A DNA stretch of 64,000 bases, taken from NCBI GenBank assembly GCA_024207135.1, contig CP042428.1, positions 1,116,001 through 1,180,000 of the forward strand, in the 5' to 3' direction. Source of the DNA: Arthrobacter sp. C2 (GTDB lineage Bacteria > Actinomycetota > Actinomycetes > Actinomycetales > Micrococcaceae). Below the pieces are notes generated by a model. It was not told the DNA's origin. It saw only the letters and a program-made list of their open reading frames with translations, and made no database searches. Positions 1 through 8,506 of the stretch are shown here, one piece after another (position 1 is the first letter of the stretch; every line of letters begins with the position of its first letter). Made by a program: the position numbers and the translations under genes.

Positions 1-240
1 GACGAAGCCGGTTTGCATGAAACGATGCCTGCCACCACCAGCGGCTACGTCCTAGAGGGCTCGATGGAAAACTACAACGAGGTGTTGGACAAGCTGCTGG
101 GCGACGATCCGTTGTTCCCGGTGCGTGCGGCGGTCAAGAAATACTACCTGGGCCCATTCGAATCGAACGGTTACGCCGACGCATTCCTGGATACCGCCCG
201 CCAGAGGATAGCGTCCAGCCCAGGAGTGTTGGTCCAATGA
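1..240 (+). CDS. C-terminal end of an unidentified protein, possibly a wall-polymer transferase
   Basis: Frame 1 is open from the window edge to a TGA at 238-240, giving the last 79 residues of a protein whose start lies outside. The visible part is polar with no membrane segment or catalytic motif. Its stop overlaps the ATG of the next gene (ATGA, 237-240), so the two are almost certainly co-transcribed and translationally coupled. The neighbour is a CDP-glycerol glycerophosphotransferase-like protein, and the tail (NYNEVLDKLLGDDP, then KKYYLGPF) is reminiscent of the C-termini of that family, but this is only a guess from context. Confidence is high that it codes, low for function. Confidence 0.55.
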   Translation, partial: DEAGLHETMPATTSGYVLEGSMENYNEVLDKLLGDDPLFPVRAAVKKYYLGPFESNGYADAFLDTARQRIASSPGVLVQ

Positions 241-1775
241 AAACACTGAAGCATGCCCTCGGCGCAACCCTCTTGGGATTGTTGTACACACTGCCTTTGG
301 CCGCACTCCAGTGCTTCGTGTTCTGGACCGTGCATCAATCTATTCCACAAACAATTCTGGCATTCTGCCTGTGGTTCGTGGCATTGGCACCTGTACCTGG
401 CCTGCGTGTCCTGTCATCATTCCCCGGCATCCCGGTGGCCCACGGGCTGGGCCTGTCCAAGGTCCCCGATTTCCATCAGATGGCTCGATACTTGACCATT
501 GGCATTGGCGTCCTCAGCCTCTTGGGCGCGGTGGTCCTCTTTTGGGAGGACTCATCCCTGCTGCATTTGGCAGCAGCGTTTGCCTCCACGCTGCTGACGC
601 TAGTTCTCGGTGTAAGGATCCTGCTCGGCCTTCGGGGTATATCTTCCCGGAAGAACGAACTCAAGGCAGCAATCGCCAAACTGGCACCCGACGGCATCAT
701 CTACACCGGTCGCAGCGACGGCGGCACGTACCAGATTCGGCAATGGCTTCCCACCATTCAGGCCGTGCTGCCAAACGTCCTGATCGTCACCCGGGATCCG
801 AGCGCCGCAGATACCCTTGCCGGGGCGCTGCCGGCCGGTACCCCGATCGTGACCTGCCGCGAAAACGCCGACCTCGACATGGCAATGCACAGCGGCGCGC
901 AAATCGTGTTCTACGTGAACTCCGTTGGCAGCAACTCGACGCTGGTCAACTACAGATCGCTCCATCATGTTTACCTGGGGCACGGTGATTCGGACAAGGA
1001 AATATCCGCCCATCCGGTGCATCGCATGTACGATTCGATATTTGTCTCGGGTTGGGCTGCCATCGACAGGTACGCCGCTGCAAACGTCTCACTCGATCGC
1101 GGCCAAGCCGTGTTGGTGGGCCGGCCCCAGTTGGCCGAGCTGATACCCGAGCTTGAAGCGCGGCACATCAAGACGATGCTCTACGCGCCCACATGGTCGG
1201 GCTACAACATGGCTTCTTCGCTTAGTTCCCTGGATCGCGCCGAACCGTTCATCCAGGACTGCCTGGCCAGGGGCTTGCGGATTATTTTTCGCCCGCATCC
1301 GTTCAGCCTCGACCGCGGATTAGATGCGAAGCATGTTGCGGTCATAGACGCCCTCTTGCAGAGAAACGGCTCGAAGCATGTGGGTTCACGGCAGGCGTCG
1401 ATGAAATCCTTGTACGAGCTTTTCAACGAGTCTGATGCCTTGGCAACGGATATTTCCAGCATCGTCGTCGACTACTTACCGACCCACAAGCCGATGGCGA
1501 TCCTCACGGAAACTGATGACATGGCGGAGTACCGACGCCTATTCCCGACCTCGGCAAGCGCCTATCTGGCTTCCTCCCCCGATTCTCCGGGATGGCAGCA
1601 GATGTTTGAGTCCGATTCCATGTCCGCAAAACGGCAAGAACTGGCCGAGTACTATGTATCGGACACAACAGCCAATAGTTTTGACTTCGCCATTGAGGCA
1701 ATCTTGGCCCGCATGGCCTCAAAGTCGTACCAACAAGAAGCTCCGGCCCTACCCGACGGTCGAAGCAGAGCTTGA
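237..1775 (+). CDS. Membrane-linked CDP-glycerol glycerophosphotransferase family protein
   Basis: 512 residues. The first ~135 hold about four hydrophobic segments (roughly 8-30, 38-58, 82-103, 107-132). The rest matches the Glyphos_transf (TagB/TagF-like) fold: GHGDSDK at 248-254, YAPTW at 316-320, RPHP at 352-355 and a DISSIVVDY stretch near 405. These correspond to the conserved His and Ser/Asp regions of CDP-glycerol:polyglycerophosphate transferases. In the family these enzymes add glycerol-phosphate (or a similar polyol-phosphate) units to a teichoic-acid chain at the cytoplasmic face. The N-terminal multi-span region is unusual, since classic TagB/TagF are peripheral. It faces the wall-polymer cluster on the other strand and ends at a shared terminator. 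Donor and acceptor are not determinable here. Confidence 0.8.
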   Translation: MKTLKHALGATLLGLLYTLPLAALQCFVFWTVHQSIPQTILAFCLWFVALAPVPGLRVLSSFPGIPVAHGLGLSKVPDFHQMARYLTIGIGVLSLLGAVVLFWEDSSLLHLAAAFASTLLTLVLGVRILLGLRGISSRKNELKAAIAKLAPDGIIYTGRSDGGTYQIRQWLPTIQAVLPNVLIVTRDPSAADTLAGALPAGTPIVTCRENADLDMAMHSGAQIVFYVNSVGSNSTLVNYRSLHHVYLGHGDSDKEISAHPVHRMYDSIFVSGWAAIDRYAAANVSLDRGQAVLVGRPQLAELIPELEARHIKTMLYAPTWSGYNMASSLSSLDRAEPFIQDCLARGLRIIFRPHPFSLDRGLDAKHVAVIDALLQRNGSKHVGSRQASMKSLYELFNESDALATDISSIVVDYLPTHKPMAILTETDDMAEYRRLFPTSASAYLASSPDSPGWQQMFESDSMSAKRQELAEYYVSDTTANSFDFAIEAILARMASKSYQQEAPALPDGRSRA

Positions 1776-1779
1776 CAGG

Positions 1780-1828
1780 GAATAGACGGATGGCTGGCCC
1801 CCACGGGGGGCCAGCCATCCGTCTATTC
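1780..1828. terminator. Bidirectional terminator, 23-bp perfect hairpin
   Basis: Arms 1780-1802 and 1806-1828 are perfect inverted complements with an ACG loop. The hairpin sits between two convergent stops (1775 on + and 1852 on -). There is no long T run, so it may act as an intrinsic terminator or an RNA end-stabilising stem for both transcripts. Confidence 0.85.
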
Positions 1829-1851
1829 GGCGCGTGTCTGGTCGAAGATGC

Positions 1852-3276
1852 CTAGATTTCTTCGTGGGCGAGGAATGAAGCCGGCGACAATGGATCGTCA
1901 CGCCGAACGTCAATCACGTGGCCCGTACGGCTGCCCACCAGCGTCTCAAGGGAAGCCCTCGCTACGGTCACTGATTCAAGCAAAGTGCCCGGATCCTCCG
2001 CGCCAAATGCCTTGGTGCGCATGGGCGTCGCCGTGCGTTCAGGATTCACGCAGTTGACGCGGATTCCCTCATGCGCCCATTCGTCCGCCAACGCTTGGGT
2101 GAGGTTGACGGTGGCGGCCTTTGCCGAGCTGTAAAGGCTGTAGCCCGAACGCCCACGGGTGTATGAGCTGGAGGTGAACAGCAGAAGGGATCCCTGCGAC
2201 TCGGCCAGGGCATCGTGGAAGGTCTGCGCAATGAAGACGGGGCCAAGATAGTTGATCTCTGTGGCTTGATAAATCGACTCATCGCTTTCCTCGCACAGAA
2301 GACCGCGGGGCAAAACCCCTGCGGTATTCACCACGAAGTCAACACGGCCAAGTTCGGCCAGAACCGATTCCCGTGCCTTAACCACATCGTCGCGGCGATC
2401 CACATGGGTCTTGGTAGACGAGCGCGAGAAACTCCGCACAATGCAACCGTGCATCTCAGCCATCTGGGCGACATCGTGACCGATACCGTAGGAACCACCA
2501 AACACGACCATGACCTTGCCGCTTAAGGCCGCAGTAAGCGTCGTATCCTCGAGGATGCGACGGCCGTCGTCGTTGTAGAGCTGGAAAAGCTTGTCAGCGA
2601 TGTAGATGTCTATCGGTTCGGTGACCTTCATGTTGCGTTCTTCGCCTTGGACCACGCCGATCGGCACGGCTGGCGAATACTTCAACACCACGCTGCAGTC
2701 ATCGGTGGCCGCGAATTTCGGGTCCTCGTTGGCTCCAACGTAGGCGTTGCGCAACGTTGTGAGCCTGAAGGCCTGGGGCGTTTGACCTCGGCGCAGTGCG
2801 GCTCGCGGAGGAACGTTGCTGATTTCAGGTAGAGATCCTGTGCCCTGGACGACCTCGATAATGGTATCGGCCGAAGGAATGGCAACGTCAACGGCTTGAT
2901 ACTCATCCAAGGCTGCCACGACGTCTGTCAACACACGCTGGGACAGAAGTGGTCGAACAGCATCGTGCAAAATAACGTTGCACTCTTCGTCGCCAAGAGC
3001 GGCCAATGCTGCCTGCGTTGTGTCGTTTCGGGTGCCCGAGCCTTCCAGCACGCGAGTGACTTTTGAGAAGCCGTTGGACTTCACGATTTCACGTACCCGA
3101 TCCAGGTAGCCGGGCTTCATCATCACAACGATTTCATCGATGCAATCACTTTCCTGAAATATGGCCAGTGTATGTTCGATGATGGGCCTACCAGCAATCT
3201 TAATGAGTTGCTTGGGAATATCGAGGCCGACTCGTTCGCCTACTCCACCTGCCAGGATCACACCAATATTGCGCAT
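1852..3276 (-). CDS. Bifunctional cytidylyltransferase / SDR reductase (Bcs1/Acs1-like CDP-ribitol synthase)
   Basis: 474 residues in two domains. Residues 1-~235 are an IspD/TarI-type cytidylyltransferase, with LAGGVGERVGLDIPKQ near the N-terminus and HDAVRPL around 105. From ~250 there is a short-chain dehydrogenase with GGSYGIG for NAD(P) binding and a YSSAK catalytic motif preceded by a Ser-rich strand. This fusion order and length match Haemophilus Bcs1/Acs1, which reduces ribulose-5-phosphate and couples the product to CTP to give CDP-ribitol. An unlinked IspD would not carry an SDR, so isoprenoid synthesis is unlikely. It is last in the leftward wall-polymer cluster, 126 nt after tagD. 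It implies ribitol-phosphate in the surface polymer; substrate is inferred from the fusion, not shown. Confidence 0.85.
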   Translation of the reverse strand: MRNIGVILAGGVGERVGLDIPKQLIKIAGRPIIEHTLAIFQESDCIDEIVVMMKPGYLDRVREIVKSNGFSKVTRVLEGSGTRNDTTQAALAALGDEECNVILHDAVRPLLSQRVLTDVVAALDEYQAVDVAIPSADTIIEVVQGTGSLPEISNVPPRAALRRGQTPQAFRLTTLRNAYVGANEDPKFAATDDCSVVLKYSPAVPIGVVQGEERNMKVTEPIDIYIADKLFQLYNDDGRRILEDTTLTAALSGKVMVVFGGSYGIGHDVAQMAEMHGCIVRSFSRSSTKTHVDRRDDVVKARESVLAELGRVDFVVNTAGVLPRGLLCEESDESIYQATEINYLGPVFIAQTFHDALAESQGSLLLFTSSSYTRGRSGYSLYSSAKAATVNLTQALADEWAHEGIRVNCVNPERTATPMRTKAFGAEDPGTLLESVTVARASLETLVGSRTGHVIDVRRDDPLSPASFLAHEEI

Positions 3277-3402
3277 GGGTTTGTTGGTACCTCTCGACGT
3301 TCAATGAGCCGAATACAGCCCAACCAAGATTATCAGTCGGCACCGAAGCGGCATTGCTTCTAATTGTGATGGCTGCGCGGCATTTGCCCAGCCATGGGCT
3401 TC

Positions 3403-3864
3403 CTAGCTGAGTTCCTTCACGATCTGGCTCAGGCTATCCAAGGTGTCCTTGAGCTTAGCAACGTGCCGTTCATCGAAGGCGCTCAGAACGCGTTTGAGTT
3501 CGGTGGTGGATATACCGGATGTCCGCGGAAGATACACGACCTCGACCTTGTCTTCCAGGTCGTCAAATTTGCCCTTCCAGTCCTCACCGATACCGAAAAC
3601 GTCGACGTCGTACTTGGCAATATCCAGACGTTTTTGGTCCCAGTTGTCTTCCGGGATTGCCTCGTCAACGTATTGGATGGACCTTACGATCTCGATTCGC
3701 TGTTCAAAGGGGACAATCGGTTTCTTGCCCTTGATCGCATTGAATTCATCCGTGGATACGCCGACGATCAACCGATCGCCTTTTTCCTTCAGGCGCTTGA
3801 GGATGTTCAGGTGTCCAATGTGGAAAAGATCGAAAGTGCCATAGGTCAGGACGGTCTTTGTCAT
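3403..3864 (-). CDS. tagD: Glycerol-3-phosphate cytidylyltransferase (TagD type)
   Basis: 153 residues. GTFDLFHIGH at 9-18 is the nucleotidyltransferase HxGH signature, and PRTSGISTT near 110-118 is the second CTP-binding element (RTxGISTT), both diagnostic of TagD/TarD. The enzyme makes CDP-glycerol from CTP and glycerol-3-phosphate. The chosen ATG at 3864 has GGAG six bases upstream; the frame stays open further but those residues do not look like the family. It is ~20 residues longer than B. subtilis TagD, with a charged helical C-terminal extension. It is the second-last gene of the leftward cluster, 53 nt after a glycosyltransferase. gpsA in this window could supply its substrate. Confidence 0.92.
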   Translation of the reverse strand: MTKTVLTYGTFDLFHIGHLNILKRLKEKGDRLIVGVSTDEFNAIKGKKPIVPFEQRIEIVRSIQYVDEAIPEDNWDQKRLDIAKYDVDVFGIGEDWKGKFDDLEDKVEVVYLPRTSGISTTELKRVLSAFDERHVAKLKDTLDSLSQIVKELS

Positions 3865-3917
3865 GTTCAGCTCCAATAACTGCATTGATGTGCCAGGAAG
3901 CGCCAAGCGCGAAAGTC

Positions 3918-4850
3918 TTAGATAACAGGTGGTCGGCCGGCCAACAGCATCCTTAGATGAGTCGACCATTTAAGTTTAGGGCGTGGTGTTGAATACCAAG
4001 GGTCCTCGCGCCATCCGGCGAGCCATCCACCGAAGTATTGGCGCACAGCACCGGGTTCCTTGCGCAACCGTGCAGTCTCAAGCAGCGCCCAACTGGAAAC
4101 ATACAACCAGCTGAAGGGCCAGTGAAGATTACGTTTGGCTAACCAGACTCGGTTTCGAGCATTGAGCCGGTAAAAGTCCTCGTGTCGGCGTGGATCGACG
4201 ACAGGATGGCCGATCCTCATGTCTCCGGCGTACCAAACGTGGTGGCCTGTGTCCCAGACCCGCCAAGCAAGCTCGATTCCTTCGTGGGCGTACCAGAATC
4301 CGCCTGCCCATCCCCCGGTTTCCTCGAAAATATAGCGTGGCATCATCAAGCAGGTTTCACCCACATGGAAGACGCGACTGGAGACCTCGGCAGTTCGCTT
4401 GTTCAATCGCGGAATCCACCGAGTGGGATCATCGTCTCGTCCGGGGTCCGTGATCCTTGGTTGAAGCAATCCCATTTTTGAGTGCCGCTTGAATCGGGAA
4501 ATGGCCTCATGCAGGAAATCGTGATCGAGAAACCAAGAGTCGTCGTCGAGGAAGCACAGGTACTCCCCCGAAACCAGCGGGACTCCCGCATTTCTTCCGG
4601 CGGGGATTCCCAAGTTTTCCTCAAGGAAATGCGCCTTCACGTTGGATGGCAATCCCACTGGATCCCACCCGTTTCCCACAACAACTACGTCGAGCGCAAC
4701 ATCGCGTTGTCTAAGCAGGCTCTGGAGTGCCCGGTCCAACTCTTCGGGACGATTTCCCATGGTGAGCACAACGACGCCAACGGAAGGCAAGTTTTCTGCT
4801 GACTGATTCAATGGATCACCGCAACCGCGATGAAGCCATGGTCGCGACAA
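3918..4850 (-). CDS. Family 2 glycosyltransferase
   Basis: 310 residues. The GT-A fold begins around residue 24 (VGVVVLTMGNRPEELDRAL), with a metal/nucleotide-binding DDD at 102-104 (CFLDDDSW) and an NAG element in GIPAGRNAG as in rhamnosyl- and galactosyl-type GT2 enzymes. A WYAHEGIELAWR stretch supplies the likely catalytic acidic residue. There are no clear membrane spans, so it should act on the cytoplasmic face. It overlaps the end of the upstream CDP-alcohol transferase gene by 35 nt if the first ATG is used; a later start is possible. Donor sugar is not predictable. Confidence 0.85.
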   Translation of the reverse strand: MSRPWLHRGCGDPLNQSAENLPSVGVVVLTMGNRPEELDRALQSLLRQRDVALDVVVVGNGWDPVGLPSNVKAHFLEENLGIPAGRNAGVPLVSGEYLCFLDDDSWFLDHDFLHEAISRFKRHSKMGLLQPRITDPGRDDDPTRWIPRLNKRTAEVSSRVFHVGETCLMMPRYIFEETGGWAGGFWYAHEGIELAWRVWDTGHHVWYAGDMRIGHPVVDPRRHEDFYRLNARNRVWLAKRNLHWPFSWLYVSSWALLETARLRKEPGAVRQYFGGWLAGWREDPWYSTPRPKLKWSTHLRMLLAGRPPVI

Positions 4851-5640
4851 AGTGCCCGAAGTTTACAAGGATCACTGCTGGCATAAGTATCCAGAGCATC
4901 CACTTTTCGGCGATGCCGGGAATGCCCACGATGGCCGAGACGATCGACAGGACGAGGATGAGAAGGCTAAGTTCCACTGCGTGGAGCATCTTGTGGAAAG
5001 GCAAGAAGCGCGAAGCAGAGCGAAGCTTACCAACCAGGCTGGTCTGCGACACCGCACGCGCCTCGGCAGTGTCAGGCAGCTTGCCCAGCCCGGCCATGCT
5101 TCGTGCTGCATGGACCATGAGGCTCTGCGAGCGGTTCAACACCAGGAACACCGAAAGGACCGCCGCGATAAAGAGCGTCGGCCATGCCTGTGCTGCATCG
5201 GCGCCTTGGGTTTGCAGCTCAAGAAATACCCGGTAGCCCAAGGCAATGGGAATCAGTGCCTCGGTGGTGTGGTGACCCACCATGTCGATGAAGATGCCGC
5301 GCGGCGACTGTGTACCCCGCCATCGAGCCACCTCGCCATCGCTGCAGTCGAAATAGAGCTGCACCTGCGACAGGACCACCGCCAATAGCGGCCCCCACAC
5401 GCCGGGGATCAGCAGCGCTGCCGACATCAGCCATCCTGCCAGGATCATGATCCCGGTGACTCCGTTGGCGCTGATGCGTGTACGGACGAGGATGGCGGTC
5501 AAGTAGATGGAGATGTGGCGCAGGTAGAGTTCCGCGGTCCAGTGCTCGGCGTTGCGCCGGGCACGGACTTCGGGAGGCTGGCAGACCGCGCGCAGCTGCT
5601 CGAGCGTCGGGTTGCTGGGCCGGATGGTCTCGTTGTTCAT
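4816..5640 (-). CDS. CDP-alcohol phosphatidyltransferase family membrane enzyme
   Basis: 274 residues from the ATG at 5640, which overlaps the upstream stop as ATGA. The family motif D-x2-DG-x2-AR-x8-G-x3-D-x3-D is present as D98, D101-G102, A105-R106, G115, D119, but the last position is His123 instead of Asp (FIDMVGHH). Four or more hydrophobic helices follow. Members transfer a phosphoalcohol from a CDP-alcohol to an acceptor with two metal ions held by these Asp residues. In this cluster the donor could be CDP-glycerol or CDP-ribitol, with a polymer intermediate as acceptor, rather than a phospholipid reaction. The Asp-to-His change may define a subfamily; activity is therefore inferred. 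Confidence 0.82.
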   Translation of the reverse strand: MNNETIRPSNPTLEQLRAVCQPPEVRARRNAEHWTAELYLRHISIYLTAILVRTRISANGVTGIMILAGWLMSAALLIPGVWGPLLAVVLSQVQLYFDCSDGEVARWRGTQSPRGIFIDMVGHHTTEALIPIALGYRVFLELQTQGADAAQAWPTLFIAAVLSVFLVLNRSQSLMVHAARSMAGLGKLPDTAEARAVSQTSLVGKLRSASRFLPFHKMLHAVELSLLILVLSIVSAIVGIPGIAEKWMLWILMPAVILVNFGHFVATMASSRLR

Positions 5641-6683
5641 GAACGCACCCGGCCCCGGTCCAAAGTGCCTTGGGCGCCAAGGATACGGCCCTTGACGAAA
5701 CCAACCGCCCATGGGAAATGGATGGACGGGAAAACACCGAGCATCAAAAGTCTTTCCTTCAGGGTGGTGCGCTTACCGGTCATGGTTGCATAGACCACAA
5801 GCGCGGCATATCCCACCGGCGCGAGCTTGAGCAGGTTCAGTGCGATCCGCACAGCTGTAGGCGCCTCGGCAGTCAGCCAAGGGTCAATGATCCAGGCAAT
5901 GGCACCCAGGGTGGTCCCGAGAACCATGACTGGCGGAAGATCGTGACGGATGGATTTTCCATCGGGGTAACGACGTGACAGTTCGCCCCGCCACACACCG
6001 GAAGCGTATGACTGGGCAGCAAGGGTCTTGTAGTTGTCGCGAGGGTAGTACCCGGTCTCGAGTTCGGGATCGAACCAGACCTTGTATCCGGCCTGGCGGA
6101 TGCGCAGGCAAAGCTCCCAGTCCTGGGCGCGGTGAAGTGACTCGTCGTAGTAGCCGACCTCCTCGAAGACCTCGCGTCGAAAGATGCCAAGGTAGGCCGA
6201 CTCGGCGGGCCCTTCCGGAGCGCCGCTGTGGTAGGCGGCCCCGCCCAGTCCCCAGGGGGAGTGGTAAGCGGCGGCAACAGCCCGTTGCAGAGGGTTCTTG
6301 CCCCGTGCATCCATGAGCCCACCTACATCGTGTGCGTCAACACGGAAGAGGGTTTCGATGCCGCGCGCAGTGTATCCGGGTGCCAATTCGCTGTGGGCAT
6401 CCACGCGCACCACGATCGGATATTTTGAAGCAGCGATAGCTAGGTTCAACCCAATAGGTGTGCGACCCTGAGGATTCAGGACAAGCTTGACCCTTGCATC
6501 CTCTGTAGCCAAGTTTGCGGCGACATCATCCGTCGAATCAACGCTGGGCCCTAGGGCGAGAACAATCTCCTTCTCGCCGGCATAGTCCTGGTCAAGGATG
6601 CTGGCCACGGCATCGCGCAGGTAATCGGCTTCATTGAGAACCGGCATTACATAGGAAACGCCCAAAATCTTTGTAGCAGTCAC
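5637..6683 (-). CDS. Family 2 glycosyltransferase with C-terminal membrane region
   Basis: 348 residues. The GT2 domain starts at VSYVMPVLNEADYLRDAV (about 9-26), with RVDAHS at 93-98 as the DxD-like metal site and QDWELCLRIRQAG (around 190) as the acceptor/base region. Two or three hydrophobic stretches between ~250 and 300 suggest membrane attachment. Start and stop both overlap neighbours by four bases (ATGA at 6680-6683 and at 5637-5640), so it is translated in tandem with the ABC ATPase and the CDP-alcohol transferase. A role in building the polymer or its linkage unit is inferred from position. Confidence 0.87.
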   Translation of the reverse strand: MTATKILGVSYVMPVLNEADYLRDAVASILDQDYAGEKEIVLALGPSVDSTDDVAANLATEDARVKLVLNPQGRTPIGLNLAIAASKYPIVVRVDAHSELAPGYTARGIETLFRVDAHDVGGLMDARGKNPLQRAVAAAYHSPWGLGGAAYHSGAPEGPAESAYLGIFRREVFEEVGYYDESLHRAQDWELCLRIRQAGYKVWFDPELETGYYPRDNYKTLAAQSYASGVWRGELSRRYPDGKSIRHDLPPVMVLGTTLGAIAWIIDPWLTAEAPTAVRIALNLLKLAPVGYAALVVYATMTGKRTTLKERLLMLGVFPSIHFPWAVGFVKGRILGAQGTLDRGRVRS

Positions 6684-7543
6684 TTCTTCTTCGCCTTGTA
6701 GGCATCGACAACGGTCTTGGAGTCCCCGTCCATCATCAAGACGCCCTTCTCAATCCAGATCACCCTGTTGCAGGTATCCAGGATGGAGTTCATCGAATGG
6801 GAGACCAAGAATATGGTTCCTGCGTTCTCCCGGATTTCTCGGATCTTGGCCTCGCTTCGCTTGCGGAAGCGGGCGTCACCAACCGCCAACGCCTCATCAA
6901 CGATGAGGATGTCGTGCTGCTTGGAGGCAGCGATGGCAAACTTCAGTCGGGCCGACATGCCGGAGCTGTAGGTGCGCATGGGCAGGTCAATGAATTCCTC
7001 GAGTTCCGCGAACTTGGTGATGTCTTCGCGCATCTCATTGATTTCCTGGCGATTGTAACCGAGCGCCAGGCCGCCAAGCATGATGTTCTTGTCACCGGAG
7101 AGGTCAGGAATCAATGCCGCGCCAACGCCCAGCATATTTGGACGCGAGGAAGCATAGACCGATCCCTCTGCGGGCGTGGTGAGACCCGTAATGGTACGCA
7201 TCAGCGTTGATTTGCCTGAACCGTTCGAGCCAATCACGCCAATGGATTCATTTTCGTAGGCCACGAAAGAGACACCCTTGACGGCATGGACTTCTCGGAT
7301 GCCACGAGTTGAAGATTGCAGAAGGCGTTTGGCCCCCGCTGCACCCGCAGATTTGCCACTCGAATAGACCTGGTACTTGACGTGAAGGTTATCGACAATG
7401 ACGACGGGGGTACGTGTCTCGTCAAATTCCATCGATTGATTGGAAGATGGGGAATCGGCCGGCACATCGTAGACGGGCTCAGGCTCGAACCTGCCGTGCA
7501 GCCGGGGATTGATCAGATCATCGAAACTAGTCAACTCGACCAT
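6680..7543 (-). CDS. tagH: Polysaccharide/teichoic acid exporter ATPase (TagH/Wzt type)
   Basis: 287 residues from the ATG at 7543, chosen because GAGGAG lies five bases upstream and because the protein then overlaps the permease gene by only 17 nt. Walker A is GSNGSGKST, the ABC signature YSSGMSARLKFA and Walker B ILIVDEALAVGD, the last followed by SHSMNSI with the H-loop His. The signature variant YSSGM is typical of Wzt/TagH/RfbE exporters of cell-surface polymers. There is an N-terminal extension of ~45 residues but no long C-terminal substrate-recognition domain. It pairs with the adjacent permease to flip the lipid-linked polymer outward. Confidence 0.93.
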   Translation of the reverse strand: MVELTSFDDLINPRLHGRFEPEPVYDVPADSPSSNQSMEFDETRTPVVIVDNLHVKYQVYSSGKSAGAAGAKRLLQSSTRGIREVHAVKGVSFVAYENESIGVIGSNGSGKSTLMRTITGLTTPAEGSVYASSRPNMLGVGAALIPDLSGDKNIMLGGLALGYNRQEINEMREDITKFAELEEFIDLPMRTYSSGMSARLKFAIAASKQHDILIVDEALAVGDARFRKRSEAKIREIRENAGTIFLVSHSMNSILDTCNRVIWIEKGVLMMDGDSKTVVDAYKAKKK

Positions 7544-8396
7544 AGCGCTCCTCGGCAGCCCAGAAATAGATGGTGCCTCCAACAAGGGCAACGACTGCCC
7601 AGACTGACAAAACGATCCAGTAGAACGACGGATATTCCACACCGTTCATGATGGAACCGCGGGCAATTTGCAACGCTTGGTAGAGCGGATGGAAGTCAAA
7701 CATACGCACCAGGACCGGGAATGCATTCAAGATGCGGTCGACTCCGAACAGTACGCCTGAGGTGTAGAAGAGAATTCTGGTGATCAACGGGAGGATTTGG
7801 GTGAAGTCGCGAACATGCACGGTGAGCCTGGCACAGACAAGGGCCATGCCTGTATTGAACATGGTGAAGATGATCAGCAATGGAATGATCATTAGCCAGC
7901 TCAGCTTTGGAGTTGTTCCTAGGATCATGCAGTAAATGAACATGACACCTAGCATCGGCACCAGCGTCAGGAACTGTTGAATTACCGATGCGATGGGCAA
8001 AGTGATTCGGGGGAAGGAAAGAGACTGAACCAAGGCTGCATTGCCCGTGATCGATTTCGCTCCTGAGTTGACAGAACCGGTGAAGAATTCAAAGAGGAAG
8101 ACGCCGATGACAACATAGACCGGGAAGTCGTGCGGCTTGCTTGCTTGCAGGAGCCCAAAAATGGCCCCGTACATAAGCGCGTTCATTGTCGGCTTGATGA
8201 CAACCCAGAGCATGCCCAATCGATTGCGCTGGTTTGATGCATGGAGTCGACTTCTGGCCAGCTCAAACGCAAAGTCGCGTCTGGCCCACGCCTGCTTCAG
8301 ATAGCTCACCAGGCTCGGACGAGCACCAACCCTGTTCAGGCCGTACTGCGCCGCATATTCGGCAGCTGTCATAGTTTTCGTTACCTCGTTGATCAC
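7527..8396 (-). CDS. tagG: Polysaccharide/teichoic acid exporter permease (TagG/Wzm type, ABC-2)
   Basis: 289 residues. A ~60-residue basic cytoplasmic N-terminus (RNRLGMLWVVIKP is the typical ABC-2 polysaccharide signature) is followed by about six transmembrane segments, ending before AEERYGRVD. This is the organisation of TagG/Wzm. It works with the TagH ATPase, whose gene overlaps its 3' end, giving 1:1 coupled translation. The gene opens the exporter segment, 110 nt after the LCP gene, and could be read from that transcript or its own promoter. Confidence 0.93.
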   Translation of the reverse strand: MINEVTKTMTAAEYAAQYGLNRVGARPSLVSYLKQAWARRDFAFELARSRLHASNQRNRLGMLWVVIKPTMNALMYGAIFGLLQASKPHDFPVYVVIGVFLFEFFTGSVNSGAKSITGNAALVQSLSFPRITLPIASVIQQFLTLVPMLGVMFIYCMILGTTPKLSWLMIIPLLIIFTMFNTGMALVCARLTVHVRDFTQILPLITRILFYTSGVLFGVDRILNAFPVLVRMFDFHPLYQALQIARGSIMNGVEYPSFYWIVLSVWAVVALVGGTIYFWAAEERYGRVD

Positions 8397-8506
8397 GGTA
8401 TTCCCGTCGGCTTTGGCCGGCGAACCTCTTGAAGTCTAGTAGATGCACATGCTGAAGACCGATTGGCATCGACGCTTATCACGATGTGTGATCTATGCAT
8501 CACTTC

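Noticed and set aside
1860-2060. Plus-strand frames opposite the Bcs1-like gene
   Set aside because: Lie within a well-supported minus-strand gene; no motif or ribosome site.
3918-3969. Longer N-terminus for TagD beginning at 3969
   Set aside because: Would overlap the upstream glycosyltransferase and has no family similarity; the ATG at 3864 has a good GGAG.
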